Notes: a model not told the origin generated them from the sequence alone. Positions 34,159 to 44,131 are shown, counted from the first letter of the stretch. The stretch is 64,000 nucleotides of DNA from JBEGHD01 sp049334165 (GCA_049334165.1 JBEGHD010000015.1); one strand, 5' to 3'. Program-made: numbers and translations.

Positions 34159-34167
34159 ATTTGCATG

Positions 34168-34422
34168 CTACGGTGACGCTCCCTTAATCCGAGCTACATG
34201 TTCATTGAATAGTTCTTCCATGTTATCGTCTTCAAAGAACCCCCGCGGATTCAAAAACTCTTTAAAGCTCTGCGGACCTCCGGGAAAGCAAAAGATTTTC
34301 CTCTCTTTGGTTCCAGCCTGGTAAAATACGCGCTGGAGCATGCGTCTTCGCTGGGGTGAAAGCAGAGGTTCGTTTAATGGCTTCCTTTTCATCCTGTACT
34401 TATCATTAGAAGTGCTATACAT
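34168..34422 (-). CDS. Possible small protein of unknown function (84 aa)
   Basis: A minus-strand frame with a protein-like composition: a basic N-terminal half (PLLSPQRRRMLQRVFYQ) and an acidic C-terminal half (FFEDDNMEELFNEHVARI). No signal peptide, membrane helix or known motif. The start could also be the methionine 10 codons in (MKRKPL, 34392). It is kept because it fills a gap between a terminator and the next plus-strand gene, but no promoter was found and it could be a chance frame. Confidence 0.35.
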   Translation of the reverse strand: MYSTSNDKYRMKRKPLNEPLLSPQRRRMLQRVFYQAGTKERKIFCFPGGPQSFKEFLNPRGFFEDDNMEELFNEHVARIKGASP

Positions 34423-34559
34423 TACATAAAATAAAGCACTTCAGTTGCCATAGGAAGTACCCTTCTCTTAAGGAAAGAGATAAAGTATATTACAGATAGA
34501 AATTGTACTTTTCAAGTAAGTTCATACAACCAATTGAATGCCAGTTTTATCATAGTATT

Positions 34560-36821
34560 ATGAAAGCCCTTTTAACTATCTCGATACTGCTACTTTCATA
34601 CTGTGGATTTGCCCAGTTAGAAAATCACAATTGGTTTTTTGGCCAGAATTATTACTTGAATTTTGAGGACCCGATAAATTTGGAATCTACTGCTTCCCAA
34701 AATGCCTCTGGTCTCAAAGTTCCTTCAGGAATCTCTGATTCTTCCGGGAATCCACTTTTCTACACCGATGGTGAAGATGTTTTTGACGCAAATGGAGACA
34801 TCCTGCCCAATGGAGATTTTTCTGTGTCAAAGGAAGAAAGCCTGGTTCATCCAGACCCATATAACTCCAATCGCTATTACATAGTTAGAAGCGGCTCAAA
34901 TGGTACAGACTACAGCGTGGTAGACATGGATTTGAACGGTGGTTTAGGCGACATCGTTGAAGATGAAAAAGAAGTTTTTATCTCACAGGATTACGCCAGA
35001 CTCATTAGTACCTCAAATGCCACTGATACTGGAAGATGGTTAATCCTGATCTCGAATGGTGGAATTAGCGAATTGTTCATCACCATTTACGAAGCCTTGC
35101 CTGGCGGAGGATTTGACCTGGATGCCGAGAACGCGTTTACCTACACTTTTGCAGGCTGGGAAGAGTTTATTGACGATGCTGCCATCACTCGTGATTGTGA
35201 TTTACTGGCCATGTCATTCAAAGGGCATTACTTTGTTCTCTTTGGCTTTGATAACGAAACAGGTATTCTCACTCCATACTTTGACTTTGCTGCTAATACA
35301 AGCGATTCTTTCACTGCAATATCCCGAATTGAATTATCACCTAGTGGACAATACTTGTATGTGATGGGGGAAAACTCCGTACTCAGTAGGTTTGATATCA
35401 GCTCTTTGGACCAGCCAACGATTGTGAGTACTCAGGAAAGTATTAATGACGAAATGAGTAGTATGACCGATATCAAGCTGGGTCCGGATGACCGATTGTA
35501 CATCCTGGGCAATGGCTCAACACGGATTGACGCATTGGACAGCATAGAAGGAAGTGTAGCGTCAATTGAATATGAAGCAGCCGTTTTTGAGCAGGCTTTT
35601 GGAGGAAATTATTTTCCAAACACCCCTAATATTTACTGCGGATTGGCCGCACCTTTTTTCAATCTTTCACCACTGGAAATTTGTCTGGGTGAGGAGGTAA
35701 CTCTGGATCTTGGCTATAATTTTCAACCCGATAGCCTGCTTTGGGATTTGGGAATCGAGGTTGGAGATGAAAATTTGCTTGAAAGTTTAAACCCTACCCT
35801 GGAGTATCCAGAACCAGGGTCTTATCCTGTAAGTGCGGGGATATGGCTAGATTCAGTTTTTTATTCTATCGAATCCTCTGTGACTGTCTATGAATACCCG
35901 GAGATTGATTTGGGCGAAGATCAGACGATATGCGAGGGTGAAGAATTGGTGCTTGACCCTGGAATTGCGGATTCCTACCTGTGGAATACGGGCTCAGAAG
36001 ATTCTTCCTTGGTTGTAACTGAAAGTGGAATTTACTCTGTAGAGGCTGCAAATGGCCCCTGTGCAGTGAATGATGACATTCAAGTCACTGTTATTCCACA
36101 GATTAATCCAAACCTGGGCCAGGACGTCACTCTCTGTGATGAATCGGAATACATGATTACTTCTTCCGTTCAGGGCCAATGGAGTACCGATGAAACCGGC
36201 TCAAGCATTACGGTCCAGGAAACGGGTTTTTATTCCGTAACTGCAAGCAACGAGTGCTTCACATCCACAGACTCCATCGAGATAATTTTTATCGATGTTC
36301 CAGAGCCTCAATTACCGGAGGCATTAACCGCCTGTTTGGGAAGTGAAATAATGCTTAATCCTCAAATTGATGCGGATTCTTTTCTTTGGAGCACAGGAGA
36401 AGAGAGCTCATCCATCGAAGTAAGCACGAGCGGTTTTTACTCAGTGAGCATGAATTATCGAGGCTGTTTAGTGGAGGATGAGGTCACCGTTGCATTTGAA
36501 GAGTACATTCCTGTTGAAAGCCTAATTGTCCCGAATATTTTCAGTCCGAATGGAGATATGCTAAACGATGTTTTTCGATTGTCAAACAGCGTTCTTCCAG
36601 ATGAAGACCCCTGTGAGTTCCCCGGTATGAGTTTGGAGGTCAAGATCTTCAACAGGTGGGGCAACTTAATTCACGATGGAAACTGCGAGTGGGACGGCAG
36701 AAACGCAGCGGGAAATGTCGTGAGTGAAGGAACTTACTACTACCTAATCGATGCCGCAGCCGTTTGCTTTGGACAAACCGAAACAAAAACCATTGATGGA
36801 AGCCTCGAGCTGGTGCGATGA
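34560..36821 (+). CDS. Secreted protein with gliding-motility-type C-terminal domain (753 aa)
   Basis: I start it at 34560, where a signal peptide begins (MKALLTISILLLSYCGFAQ). The first 350 residues look like a beta-propeller typical of this protein type (NHNWFFGQNYYLNF start, repeated FDISSLDQPTI-like blades). Then come a PKD-like domain and three Ig-like repeats, each with a paired cysteine pattern (LGEDQTICEGEEL, LGQDVTLCDESEY, LPEALTACLGSEI). The last 90 residues (VPNIFSPNGDMLNDVF ... GTYYYLIDA) are a CHU_C/type B sorting domain for type IX secretion. Likely surface-displayed; function unknown. Confidence 0.88.
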   Translation: MKALLTISILLLSYCGFAQLENHNWFFGQNYYLNFEDPINLESTASQNASGLKVPSGISDSSGNPLFYTDGEDVFDANGDILPNGDFSVSKEESLVHPDPYNSNRYYIVRSGSNGTDYSVVDMDLNGGLGDIVEDEKEVFISQDYARLISTSNATDTGRWLILISNGGISELFITIYEALPGGGFDLDAENAFTYTFAGWEEFIDDAAITRDCDLLAMSFKGHYFVLFGFDNETGILTPYFDFAANTSDSFTAISRIELSPSGQYLYVMGENSVLSRFDISSLDQPTIVSTQESINDEMSSMTDIKLGPDDRLYILGNGSTRIDALDSIEGSVASIEYEAAVFEQAFGGNYFPNTPNIYCGLAAPFFNLSPLEICLGEEVTLDLGYNFQPDSLLWDLGIEVGDENLLESLNPTLEYPEPGSYPVSAGIWLDSVFYSIESSVTVYEYPEIDLGEDQTICEGEELVLDPGIADSYLWNTGSEDSSLVVTESGIYSVEAANGPCAVNDDIQVTVIPQINPNLGQDVTLCDESEYMITSSVQGQWSTDETGSSITVQETGFYSVTASNECFTSTDSIEIIFIDVPEPQLPEALTACLGSEIMLNPQIDADSFLWSTGEESSSIEVSTSGFYSVSMNYRGCLVEDEVTVAFEEYIPVESLIVPNIFSPNGDMLNDVFRLSNSVLPDEDPCEFPGMSLEVKIFNRWGNLIHDGNCEWDGRNAAGNVVSEGTYYYLIDAAAVCFGQTETKTIDGSLELVR

Positions 36822-37085
36822 TTCTAACCATGTTGGAAACTCGGCTGGAGCAGTTGAGGATAACACTATTTTGGATAGTGGGGTTTGAGAGCAATTTAAG
36901 ATTCATGACAGACAGAAACTAAAAAACAACCTTCTCAAATTTCGTGAATACGTTAATAGGGAAGGAGAAGTCTGCGCTAAATGGTGCAACGCTTGAAAAA
37001 TTGCCAAACTCCAAAGCGTGCTCTACTCCAGAGTTTTTATATTTTTATCATTCCGATTTTAAACCTAATTAAACTATAAATTACC

Positions 37086-37568
37086 ATGGATTCAGAAATT
37101 CTCGATCAGAATTTATCTCAACAGAATAAGCTTTCAGCGGATGAATTGGTTTTGGCCTCAAAAGGAAAGCGGTTCGCCAATCTAATTATCGATTACATTA
37201 TCCGATTCGTTATTGCATTGATTCTAACCTTCGGCATGGAAATGTTTGGACTTTATCAATTGTCCTACAACCCGATTTTCGATATTCTTTTTTCGTTAGT
37301 TCTGGTTTTTCTTTATTACTCATTGTTGGAGGCTTCTTTAAATGGAAAATCAATAGGAAAATTCGTAACTCAAACTCGCGCTGTCAACGAAGATGGTTCT
37401 GAAATCGACTTTAACACCGCTATGGTTCGTTCCATCAGCAGACTTGTCCCATTTGAACCATTCTCCTATCTCGGTGACTCAAAGTCTGGATGGCACGACA
37501 AGTGGAGCAATACTGTTGTGATTGACGAGACAAAGTCGAGACAATCTGAACTTAACGGCCTTGAATAA
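37086..37568 (+). CDS. RDD family membrane protein
   Basis: A 160-residue protein with the RDD domain: the first helix carries KRFANLIIDYIIRF (with the Arg and Asp of the family name), the middle has GKSIGKFVTQTRAVNEDG, and the end has RLVPFEPFSYL...GWHDKWSNTVVI. Two to three membrane helices. RDD proteins are loosely linked to ion exchange; no transport role can be claimed here. It is followed 19 bases later by a small exported protein. The 264 bases upstream contain a short hairpin (CACTAT/ATAGTG) and nothing else clear. Confidence 0.85.
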   Translation: MDSEILDQNLSQQNKLSADELVLASKGKRFANLIIDYIIRFVIALILTFGMEMFGLYQLSYNPIFDILFSLVLVFLYYSLLEASLNGKSIGKFVTQTRAVNEDGSEIDFNTAMVRSISRLVPFEPFSYLGDSKSGWHDKWSNTVVIDETKSRQSELNGLE

Positions 37569-37587
37569 TTAACCAAAATTTACCCTA

Positions 37588-37980
37588 ATGAAAAAGTTTA
37601 TTCTTCTGTTTATCTTGAGCCTGACGATTGGAATTGTTAATGCTCAGAAAGTCAAATTAAAAAAAGGTGATGTGATTGTAGACGGTGAATCATGTCTCAA
37701 CTATGAAAGCACAGACTCAGATAATTTTAAAATATCGACTAAAGATGGAAGTCAAACCATCCTTCTGAAATACAAGCGAACAGGCGTTGGTTACAATGAT
37801 GGGGTCTATTTAAAAATAATATTTGTTGAACTTGACAAATCTTTAACTTCTCGCCTAATCCGAATGACTAATAAGCGGTTGGTGAAAAAATTTATATCTG
37901 ATGGTTTGATAGTCGATTGTAAATTCAATCCTGAGGAAATTGAAAAGTTTGTCAAGATGTATGACCAGCAGATTGAATAA
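37588..37980 (+). CDS. Exported protein of unknown function (130 aa)
   Basis: A signal peptide (MKKFILLFILSLTIGIVNAQ) precedes a lysine-rich mature part of about 110 residues with no recognised motif. It has one cysteine near residue 38 and one near 112. Probably periplasmic. The close spacing to the RDD gene suggests one transcript. Base composition here is more AT-rich than in the housekeeping parts, in keeping with accessory DNA. Confidence 0.7.
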   Translation: MKKFILLFILSLTIGIVNAQKVKLKKGDVIVDGESCLNYESTDSDNFKISTKDGSQTILLKYKRTGVGYNDGVYLKIIFVELDKSLTSRLIRMTNKRLVKKFISDGLIVDCKFNPEEIEKFVKMYDQQIE

Positions 37981-38052
37981 AGCTTAATTAGGCGTTAATC
38001 TGAGTACTGAATTTTTTATTGAGGATGCTCATAAACTAGACCTAACCAGAAA

Positions 38053-38721
38053 ATGATAGGTGTTCTAATAATCCTCGCTCTTTCCTGGCTCTTGCTCTGC
38101 TTCATTGATAAGAAAAGCCTCCTTGCCCTGGGGTTTTTGCCCGTATCAAAAAGGCTGAAGCAATTTGTCATCGGTTTTCTGATTACAGCAGCGTTGTGCA
38201 TTGGTGTAGAAATGCTAAAAATCTTCCTGAGCTCATCAAGCTTGAAGCTCAATGAAAACCTGAGCGCTTCACTAATCGCAAACATGTTTTGGTGGGATTT
38301 TAAATCGGTGCTCACTGAAGAATTAATCTTTAGAGGTGCGCTGCTGATAATCCTGATAGAGCGACTCGGAACCAACAGAGCCATGCTCATTTCCGCAGCG
38401 GCCTTTGGAATTTATCACTGGTTTTCGTTTGGCCTTTTCGGGAATATCGTCCCCATGATAGTCATCTTCATTGGCACCGGTTTAATAGGCTACGCCTGGG
38501 CACTGGCGTTCGTCAAAACCAAATCTATCCTCATGCCTCTCGGTCTCCACCTCGGCTGGAATTTCACCCTCAATACCATTTTCTCAAGCGGCCCCTTACA
38601 AAACGGACTGCTAATCACAGAAGGCGGCCACAAAATCAGCGACTGGTTTTCACTGGTGGGACTTTGGATGGTTCCGATGGTTTTGCTTTTGATTGTGAGG
38701 TTTTGGGTTGGTGGGAAGTAA
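38053..38721 (+). CDS. CPBP family intramembrane glutamic endopeptidase
   Basis: A 222-residue membrane protein with the three CPBP/Abi motifs: EE...R at 89-94 (LTEELIFRG), a histidine at 122 (FGIYHWFSF) and a histidine at 166 with an asparagine at 170 (LGLHLGWNF). These are the catalytic residues of the Rce1/CPBP family, so it is probably active. Bacterial members process peptides or membrane proteins; the substrate is unknown. No bacteriocin-like gene is next to it. Confidence 0.9.
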   Translation: MIGVLIILALSWLLLCFIDKKSLLALGFLPVSKRLKQFVIGFLITAALCIGVEMLKIFLSSSSLKLNENLSASLIANMFWWDFKSVLTEELIFRGALLIILIERLGTNRAMLISAAAFGIYHWFSFGLFGNIVPMIVIFIGTGLIGYAWALAFVKTKSILMPLGLHLGWNFTLNTIFSSGPLQNGLLITEGGHKISDWFSLVGLWMVPMVLLLIVRFWVGGK

Positions 38722-38858
38722 AAATTTCTTTCAAACTAGACATCCTCATTTCAGATTTTGACACTCCCTGACCGCTCTCAGACATACCCACTTCACATTG
38801 CAACAAACCCAACTCACACTCACTCCCCGCACTCACTCTGAGTTTCCCCCATTTCCCT

Positions 38859-38866
38859 TATTTTTG
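38859..38866 (+). promoter_or_regulatory. Promoter -7 element upstream of the carboxylase gene
   Basis: Exact TAnnTTTG match (TATTTTTG) 21 bases before the ATG at 38888. It also argues against the longer frame that opens at 38798. Confidence 0.55.
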
Positions 38867-38887
38867 GGCTCCACAACGAAAAGGACT

Positions 38888-40429
38888 ATGAGCGAAAAGC
38901 ACAACGAACTGGATAAGAAAATTGCCGAAGCCAAACTTGGCGGAGGTGAAAAACGAATTGAAGCACAGCACGAAAAAGGTAAACTCACCGCTCGTGAGCG
39001 CATCCACTTTTTGCTGGATGAAGGCTCTTTCGAAGAGATCGGAATGCTGGTGACGCACCGCAGCGTCAACTTCGGACTGGACAAACAAAAAATCCTCGGT
39101 GACGGTGTGGTAACCGGCTACGGAACTATCCACGGTCGTTTGGTCTATGTTTTCTCTCAGGACTTTACTGTGCTCGGTGGTTCACTTGCCGAAGCTCACG
39201 CAGAAAAGATCTGCAAAGTGATGGACCTCGCCATGCAAAACGGAGCTCCGATTATCGGCCTCAACGATTCAGGTGGTGCCCGCATCCAGGAGGGCGTTGT
39301 TTCCCTCGGTGGCTATGCCGATATTTTCTATCGCAACGTTCGCGCGAGTGGTGTTATCCCGCAGATATCTGCTGTGATGGGACCTTGTGCCGGTGGAGCG
39401 GTTTACAGCCCTGCTCTTACAGACTTCATCATGATGGTGGAAAACACGAGCTACATGTTTGTGACCGGTCCCAACGTGGTGAAAACGGTAACCCACGAAG
39501 AGGTGACTTCCGAAGAACTCGGTGGAGCTTCCACTCACTCAACCAAGTCCGGAGTTACTCATTTCTCTTGCGAAAACGAATTGGCGTGCATCAAAAACAT
39601 TCGCGATCTGCTCGATTACATCCCGCAAAACTGCGAGGAAACCACACCGATGCTGCCCACGGAAGAAAACGATGAAATCCGCGAAGGCCTCGACAACATT
39701 GTTCCTGACAACCCAAACCAACCTTACGACATAAAAGACGTGATCACGGGAACCATCGATGAAGATTCATTCCTCGAAGTGCACAAAGATTACGCTGAAA
39801 ATATTGTTGTCGGCTTTGGTCGACTCAATGGCCGAAGCATCGGGATTGTCGCGAACCAACCGGCTTTCCTGGCGGGAGTTCTCGACATCAACTCTTCGAA
39901 CAAAGCTGCGCGTTTTGTTCGTTTCTGCGATTCGTTCAACATTCCATTGCTCGTATTTGAAGACGTGCCGGGCTTCCTTCCGGGAACCGACCAGGAGTGG
40001 AACGGAATCATCAGCAACGGAGCCAAATTGCTCTACGCCTTTAGCGAAGCCACTGTGCCCCGCGTGACGGTGATCACCAGAAAAGCCTACGGAGGTGCCT
40101 ACGATGTGATGAACTCCAAACACATCGGTGCCGACATGAATTACGCGTGGCCGTCAGCAGAAATTGCAGTGATGGGTGCGAAAGGCGCTGCTGAGATCAT
40201 CTTTAGGAAAGAGATCAAAAACGCAGACGATCCCGAAGCCAAGCTGAAGGAAAAAGAGGAGGAATACGCAGAAATGTTTGCCAATCCTTACAAAGCAGCA
40301 GCGCGCGGCTACATTGATGAAGTTATTAAGCCGCATCAAACGCGCAAGAAATTGATCCGCGCTTTCGAGATGCTCGAAAACAAGGTGGACAATCTGCCAA
40401 AGAAAAAACACGGCAACATCCCGTTGTAG
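38888..40429 (+). CDS. Acyl-CoA carboxylase, carboxyltransferase (beta) subunit
   Basis: A 513-residue carboxyltransferase of the propionyl/methylmalonyl-CoA type (PccB-like). It moves CO2 from carboxybiotin to an acyl-CoA. Crotonase-fold signatures include GLNDSGGARIQEGVVSLGGY in the N-terminal half, and VPGFLPGTDQEWNGII and ITRKAYGGAYDVMNSKH in the C-terminal half. The start at 38888 (MSEKHNELDKK) follows the promoter. The biotin carboxylase and biotin carrier subunits are not adjacent. The substrate (propionyl-, acetyl- or methylcrotonyl-CoA) cannot be fixed from sequence alone; propionyl-CoA is the commonest for this form. Confidence 0.92.
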   Translation: MSEKHNELDKKIAEAKLGGGEKRIEAQHEKGKLTARERIHFLLDEGSFEEIGMLVTHRSVNFGLDKQKILGDGVVTGYGTIHGRLVYVFSQDFTVLGGSLAEAHAEKICKVMDLAMQNGAPIIGLNDSGGARIQEGVVSLGGYADIFYRNVRASGVIPQISAVMGPCAGGAVYSPALTDFIMMVENTSYMFVTGPNVVKTVTHEEVTSEELGGASTHSTKSGVTHFSCENELACIKNIRDLLDYIPQNCEETTPMLPTEENDEIREGLDNIVPDNPNQPYDIKDVITGTIDEDSFLEVHKDYAENIVVGFGRLNGRSIGIVANQPAFLAGVLDINSSNKAARFVRFCDSFNIPLLVFEDVPGFLPGTDQEWNGIISNGAKLLYAFSEATVPRVTVITRKAYGGAYDVMNSKHIGADMNYAWPSAEIAVMGAKGAAEIIFRKEIKNADDPEAKLKEKEEEYAEMFANPYKAAARGYIDEVIKPHQTRKKLIRAFEMLENKVDNLPKKKHGNIPL

Positions 40430-40451
40430 TGAAACAGACAACATAAACTTG

Positions 40452-40486
40452 AAAATCCCCGGGAGTCAGCTTTCGGGGATTTTTGT
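40452..40486 (+). terminator. Terminator of the carboxylase gene
   Basis: AAAATCCCCG (40452-40461) pairs with CGGGGATTTT (40474-40483), followed by T. 23 bases after the stop. Confidence 0.9.
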
Positions 40487-40606
40487 TTCTGTCTACTCCG
40501 GCAATCAAATACGGGATTTCCCTTAGCAGTTTAGAGAGTTACACGGAGAGGATGAGAGTTTATTCAGATTCATCTTTGCAAAGAATAACACAAATCAAAT
40601 ACTCAG

Positions 40607-41362
40607 ATGAAAAAGACACTCTCAAAACAACGCAGCTTGCTTCTGATGCTTTTGGCATTCTTTGCTCTAACTATCACGTCTTGCGTAGACGAAGACATCA
40701 TTCCTGAAATTGAGGAAGAACAGCAGCAAAACGACCCTGACACGACAACACCACAATTTGGAAATGCTGATGGATCGCTGTGGGCGGTAAAATCCTATTC
40801 CACGACCTCCACACCAATAGGAAACATTGATGTGCAAATTGGCCTTGGTGTAGCTAGCTTTTTTGGCGATGATGAGGCACTAGTTGATGGCGGAAATGTA
40901 TCGCTCAATGGAGAAGATCTGTCTCAAGCTTCTAATAACAGCTACTTCTATCAAATAGGCGCAGAAAACTTTGAAGGCATTTCCTTCACCAATGGCGTTT
41001 CGTGGTCAGTTAGCGGAAGTGGAATCGTTCCCTCTTTCGATCGAAATGTGACTTTCGCTTTTCCAGAATGCCAGGCGATTAGCAGCGGAGCGACAGTTAG
41101 TTTGTCCAATGGTTACACGCTTACAGTAAATGGTGTTTCCGATGCCGACTCTGTTTTGTTTATGGTGGGCGATGTCATCAAAACGATGCCGGGCAACAGC
41201 ACTTCAGCTACTTTTTCTTCGGAAGAGCTTAGCTCGTTGGAAAGCGGTACTTCCGTTGCCCAGGTGGCGGCCTATGCCTACATGAGCGAAACTATTGCTG
41301 GCAAAGAAATTTACTTTGGAAAACAAGCCGTCCGATCTATCACTGTTCAACTGGAAGACTAG
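40607..41362 (+). CDS. Lipoprotein of unknown function (251 aa)
   Basis: The lipobox TITSC places the lipid cysteine at residue 26. The following VDEDIIPEIEEEQQQ is strongly acidic, fitting a Bacteroidota surface-export signal. The mature domain is beta-rich with Gly, Ser and Asn (GNIDVQIGLGVASFFG, GATVSLSNGYTLTVNGV), like an Ig or jelly-roll fold. I do not recognise the family. A near-match -7 box (CATCTTTG, 40571-40578) lies upstream. Confidence 0.75.
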   Translation: MKKTLSKQRSLLLMLLAFFALTITSCVDEDIIPEIEEEQQQNDPDTTTPQFGNADGSLWAVKSYSTTSTPIGNIDVQIGLGVASFFGDDEALVDGGNVSLNGEDLSQASNNSYFYQIGAENFEGISFTNGVSWSVSGSGIVPSFDRNVTFAFPECQAISSGATVSLSNGYTLTVNGVSDADSVLFMVGDVIKTMPGNSTSATFSSEELSSLESGTSVAQVAAYAYMSETIAGKEIYFGKQAVRSITVQLED

Positions 41363-41380
41363 AAACTCCTACTCTCACCA

Positions 41381-41418
41381 AATCGATGGATCTTCAAATC
41401 CATCGGTTTGGCTTTTTC
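41381..41418 (+). terminator. Probable terminator of the 251-aa lipoprotein gene
   Basis: CGATGGAT (41384-41391) pairs with ATCCATCG (41398-41405) around six bases, with GGCTTTTT downstream. The T run is displaced from the stem. Confidence 0.6.
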
Positions 41419-41494
41419 CACTCACATCTTCATTCAAAATACTTTTCTATTTTTCTGCCGCATAGATGATTAATACCTCAACCAAACTTACTTT

Positions 41495-43447
41495 ATGCTC
41501 TTCAGGAAAATTCTTGTTCTGCTAACCTGTCTCATTGCCATTCCCTTATTTGCCTGGAGCCAGGAAACCAGGCTCGATTCTTTAAAATCACTGCTTCCAG
41601 CTTCTAAAGATTCGGTCGGTGTCGAATTGCTTCACAAAATTGCATTTGAGCAGGCACTTTCAGATCCGGATTCAACCATGCAGACGATTGAGAGGATGAG
41701 AGAAATCTCTTCGCGGATACACTACACGAGAGGGATTGCCATGGCATTTAATGATCAGGCCATCCTGAAGCGCTATCTCGGACAGTATGACCAAGGACTA
41801 TCGCTCTCAGACAGTGCTTTGAATTTGGCTCGTGGCCATTGGAAAACTCTTGAGGCATCGGCTCTGGTTAACAAGGGCGTTTGCTACCGTTTCAAAGGGG
41901 AAAGCGACCTGGCTCTGGAGAATTATCTCGAAGCCATTGAGATCTACAAAGAGCTCGGAGATCGCGAGCAGGTCGGAACTGTTTACAACAACATCGGAGT
42001 GATGTTTATGTATCTGGAGGACTACGATCCTGCGATGCGCTACTACGGCAAGGCACTGGAGATTCAAAATGAGCTGGGCTCGATAAAAGGTCAGGCTGAA
42101 GTGTTTAACAACATGGCCATCATCCAGGCCTACCAAAGCAAGTTTGACTCCTCGCTTTTCTACTTTGAAAAATCGCTGGAGCTTGAGAAGCAACGGGGCA
42201 GCAAAAAAGGAATGTCGGAATGCATCAACAACATCGGCACGGTGTACAACATGATGGGCGAACCGGAAAAGGCCATCGAGCAAATTGAGCGCTCCATCGC
42301 TATCGATGCCGAGATGGGAAACATCCAGGGTCAGCTGGCAAGCATCAACACGATTGCCGAGATTTATATTGAAAATGGCCTATCGCAAAAAGCCATCGCA
42401 CAGCTCGAGCGCACTGAAAAGCTGAGTTCGGAAATCGATTCAAAATTCGACCGGGAAGTGGCTTATGCCAACCTTGCTGCGGCTTACGAAAATCTCGAAG
42501 ACTATCAAAAAGCACTTCTCTACCAGAAAAAGCATTCGGCACTGCGAGATTCGATTTTGGATGAAAAACAAGCAGATCGCATCGCAGAGATGGAAACAAA
42601 ATTTAAAACGCGAGAGGCCGAACAAGAACTGGAGATCAAGAGCCTGAAAGTAGACGAGCAAAAGGCAAGTCTCTCTGCCCGAAAAAATCTGATCATCGCT
42701 CTCATTGTCGGGCTGGTGGCGATTGTGGCCTTTGCGTTTATTTTTTATCAGCAGTACAAATCGAGAAAGAATGCTGAGCTGCAAATGGCTGTCATTCGAG
42801 AGCAGCGCAAAGGTCTTGACGCAGTAATCCAGGCCACAGAAGATGAGCGAAGACGAATCGCGAAAGACCTCCACGATGGCATCGGCCAGCAGCTGAGTGG
42901 ACTAAAGTTAAGCATCAGCCAAATTGGACACTCGCTGGCTGAAAAAGGACTTGAAGACGAAAGGCAAAAAGTTGACAAGCTTGCCGCTGGGCTCGACTCG
43001 GCCGCAACTGAGGTGAGAGGTATTTCTCATCAAATGATGCCGCGAGCGCTGGAAGAACTCGGTTTGGTGCCTGCGATAGATGACATGCTTTCCAAATCCT
43101 TTGGCCACTCAGAAACGTCCTATCGCTTTGAGCATTTCAAAGTGCAGGGGAAACGTTTTACCGAAGGTGTTGAAATCGGTTTGTTTCGAATCTGCCAGGA
43201 ACTGGTCAATAACATAATCAAGCACGCCAGGGCTTCGGAGGTAAGTGTTCAGCTGATTCGCAACAAAAAACACCTCATTTTGATTGTGGAAGACAATGGA
43301 GTTGGTTTCAGTTTGGATCAAAAGAAAGATGGAATCGGACTTAGAAACATCAGCAGTCGCGTCCAGACAGTAAACGGAGACGTCAACTACGAGCCTAGTC
43401 CAGAGGCAGGCACAGTTGCAACAATCAGAATTCCCGTGGAAGAATAG
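41495..43447 (+). CDS. TPR sensor histidine kinase (NarX/DesK type)
   Basis: A 650-residue inner-membrane kinase. A signal sequence (about 1-23) is followed by a periplasmic TPR domain of some seven or eight repeats (about 80-350; GTVYNNIGVMFMYLEDYDPA and similar), then a single helix at 399-418. The cytosolic part has a HisKA_3 dimerisation domain with the phospho-acceptor H460 in ERRRIAKDLHDGIGQQ and an HATPase domain with the N box near NNIIKHA and the G box VEDNGVGF...GIGLRNI. This architecture is frequent in Bacteroidota and senses an unknown periplasmic partner via the TPRs. It is followed by its probable response regulator after 48 bases. Confidence 0.93.
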   Translation: MLFRKILVLLTCLIAIPLFAWSQETRLDSLKSLLPASKDSVGVELLHKIAFEQALSDPDSTMQTIERMREISSRIHYTRGIAMAFNDQAILKRYLGQYDQGLSLSDSALNLARGHWKTLEASALVNKGVCYRFKGESDLALENYLEAIEIYKELGDREQVGTVYNNIGVMFMYLEDYDPAMRYYGKALEIQNELGSIKGQAEVFNNMAIIQAYQSKFDSSLFYFEKSLELEKQRGSKKGMSECINNIGTVYNMMGEPEKAIEQIERSIAIDAEMGNIQGQLASINTIAEIYIENGLSQKAIAQLERTEKLSSEIDSKFDREVAYANLAAAYENLEDYQKALLYQKKHSALRDSILDEKQADRIAEMETKFKTREAEQELEIKSLKVDEQKASLSARKNLIIALIVGLVAIVAFAFIFYQQYKSRKNAELQMAVIREQRKGLDAVIQATEDERRRIAKDLHDGIGQQLSGLKLSISQIGHSLAEKGLEDERQKVDKLAAGLDSAATEVRGISHQMMPRALEELGLVPAIDDMLSKSFGHSETSYRFEHFKVQGKRFTEGVEIGLFRICQELVNNIIKHARASEVSVQLIRNKKHLILIVEDNGVGFSLDQKKDGIGLRNISSRVQTVNGDVNYEPSPEAGTVATIRIPVEE

Positions 43448-43495
43448 AACCGATTTTCATATTTTCGAAGCGATAACCATAACCAAACTTCAGCG

Positions 43496-44131
43496 GTGTC
43501 GATTCGAATAGCCATTGCCGATGATCATCAGATGGTGATTGACGGTCTCACATCCATTCTTCAAAACCTCGAAGGCGTTGAGCTAAAAGGCCAGGCCAAC
43601 AATGGACGTGAAATTATTCGTCTGGTCGAAAACCTCAAGATCGACCTCGTTTTTATGGATATCGACATGCCGCAGATGGATGGCATCGAAGCCACCCAGG
43701 AGATCAAAAAGCGATTTCCTGAAGTAAAGGTTGTCATTCTCACTATGCACGATGAGCAGTCGTTGGTAAAGCAGTTGCTGGAGATTGGAGCCGATGGCTA
43801 TATTCTGAAAAACTCATCCAAAACAGAGCTCGAAATGGCGATTCGACAAATTCAGTCCGGCAAAAAACACTTCAGTTCGGAGGTGACCATGATCTTGCTC
43901 GAAGAAGAATCGCCAGCCGAAATGAACGAGCAACTCAAACAACTGACCGAAAGAGAGATTGAAATTTTAAAGTTGATTTCAGAAGGCCTTTCAAACAAAG
44001 AAATTGGAGATCACCTCTTTATTTCACACCGAACAGTGGACACTCATCGCACCAATTTGATGAAAAAGCTCGATGTTCACAATGTAGCTGGTTTGATCCG
44101 TTTTGCCATCAAAAACGGACTGGTTGAGTAG
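43496..44131 (+). CDS. NarL/FixJ-type response regulator
   Basis: A 211-residue regulator that starts at a GTG (43496). Receiver domain: acidic pair at 9-10 (IADDH), phospho-acceptor D55 (VFMDIDMPQMDG), T83 and K105. Output domain: a LuxR-type helix-turn-helix in the last 65 residues (LTEREIEILKLISEGLSNKE ... HRTVDTHRTNLMKKL). It lies directly behind the TPR kinase and is almost certainly its partner. Target genes are not evident; the nearest downstream gene has its own region after a strong terminator. Confidence 0.95.
   Translation: MSIRIAIADDHQMVIDGLTSILQNLEGVELKGQANNGREIIRLVENLKIDLVFMDIDMPQMDGIEATQEIKKRFPEVKVVILTMHDEQSLVKQLLEIGADGYILKNSSKTELEMAIRQIQSGKKHFSSEVTMILLEEESPAEMNEQLKQLTEREIEILKLISEGLSNKEIGDHLFISHRTVDTHRTNLMKKLDVHNVAGLIRFAIKNGLVE

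Noticed and set aside
34109..34324. Plus-strand 71-codon frame after the 215-aa lipoprotein gene
   Set aside because: It contains the terminator hairpin of that gene in its first 50 bases and lies opposite the better minus-strand candidate.
36865..36881. Short hairpin CACTAT/ATAGTG upstream of the RDD gene
   Set aside because: Six-base stem without T run and far from both stop and start; too weak to call a terminator or operator.
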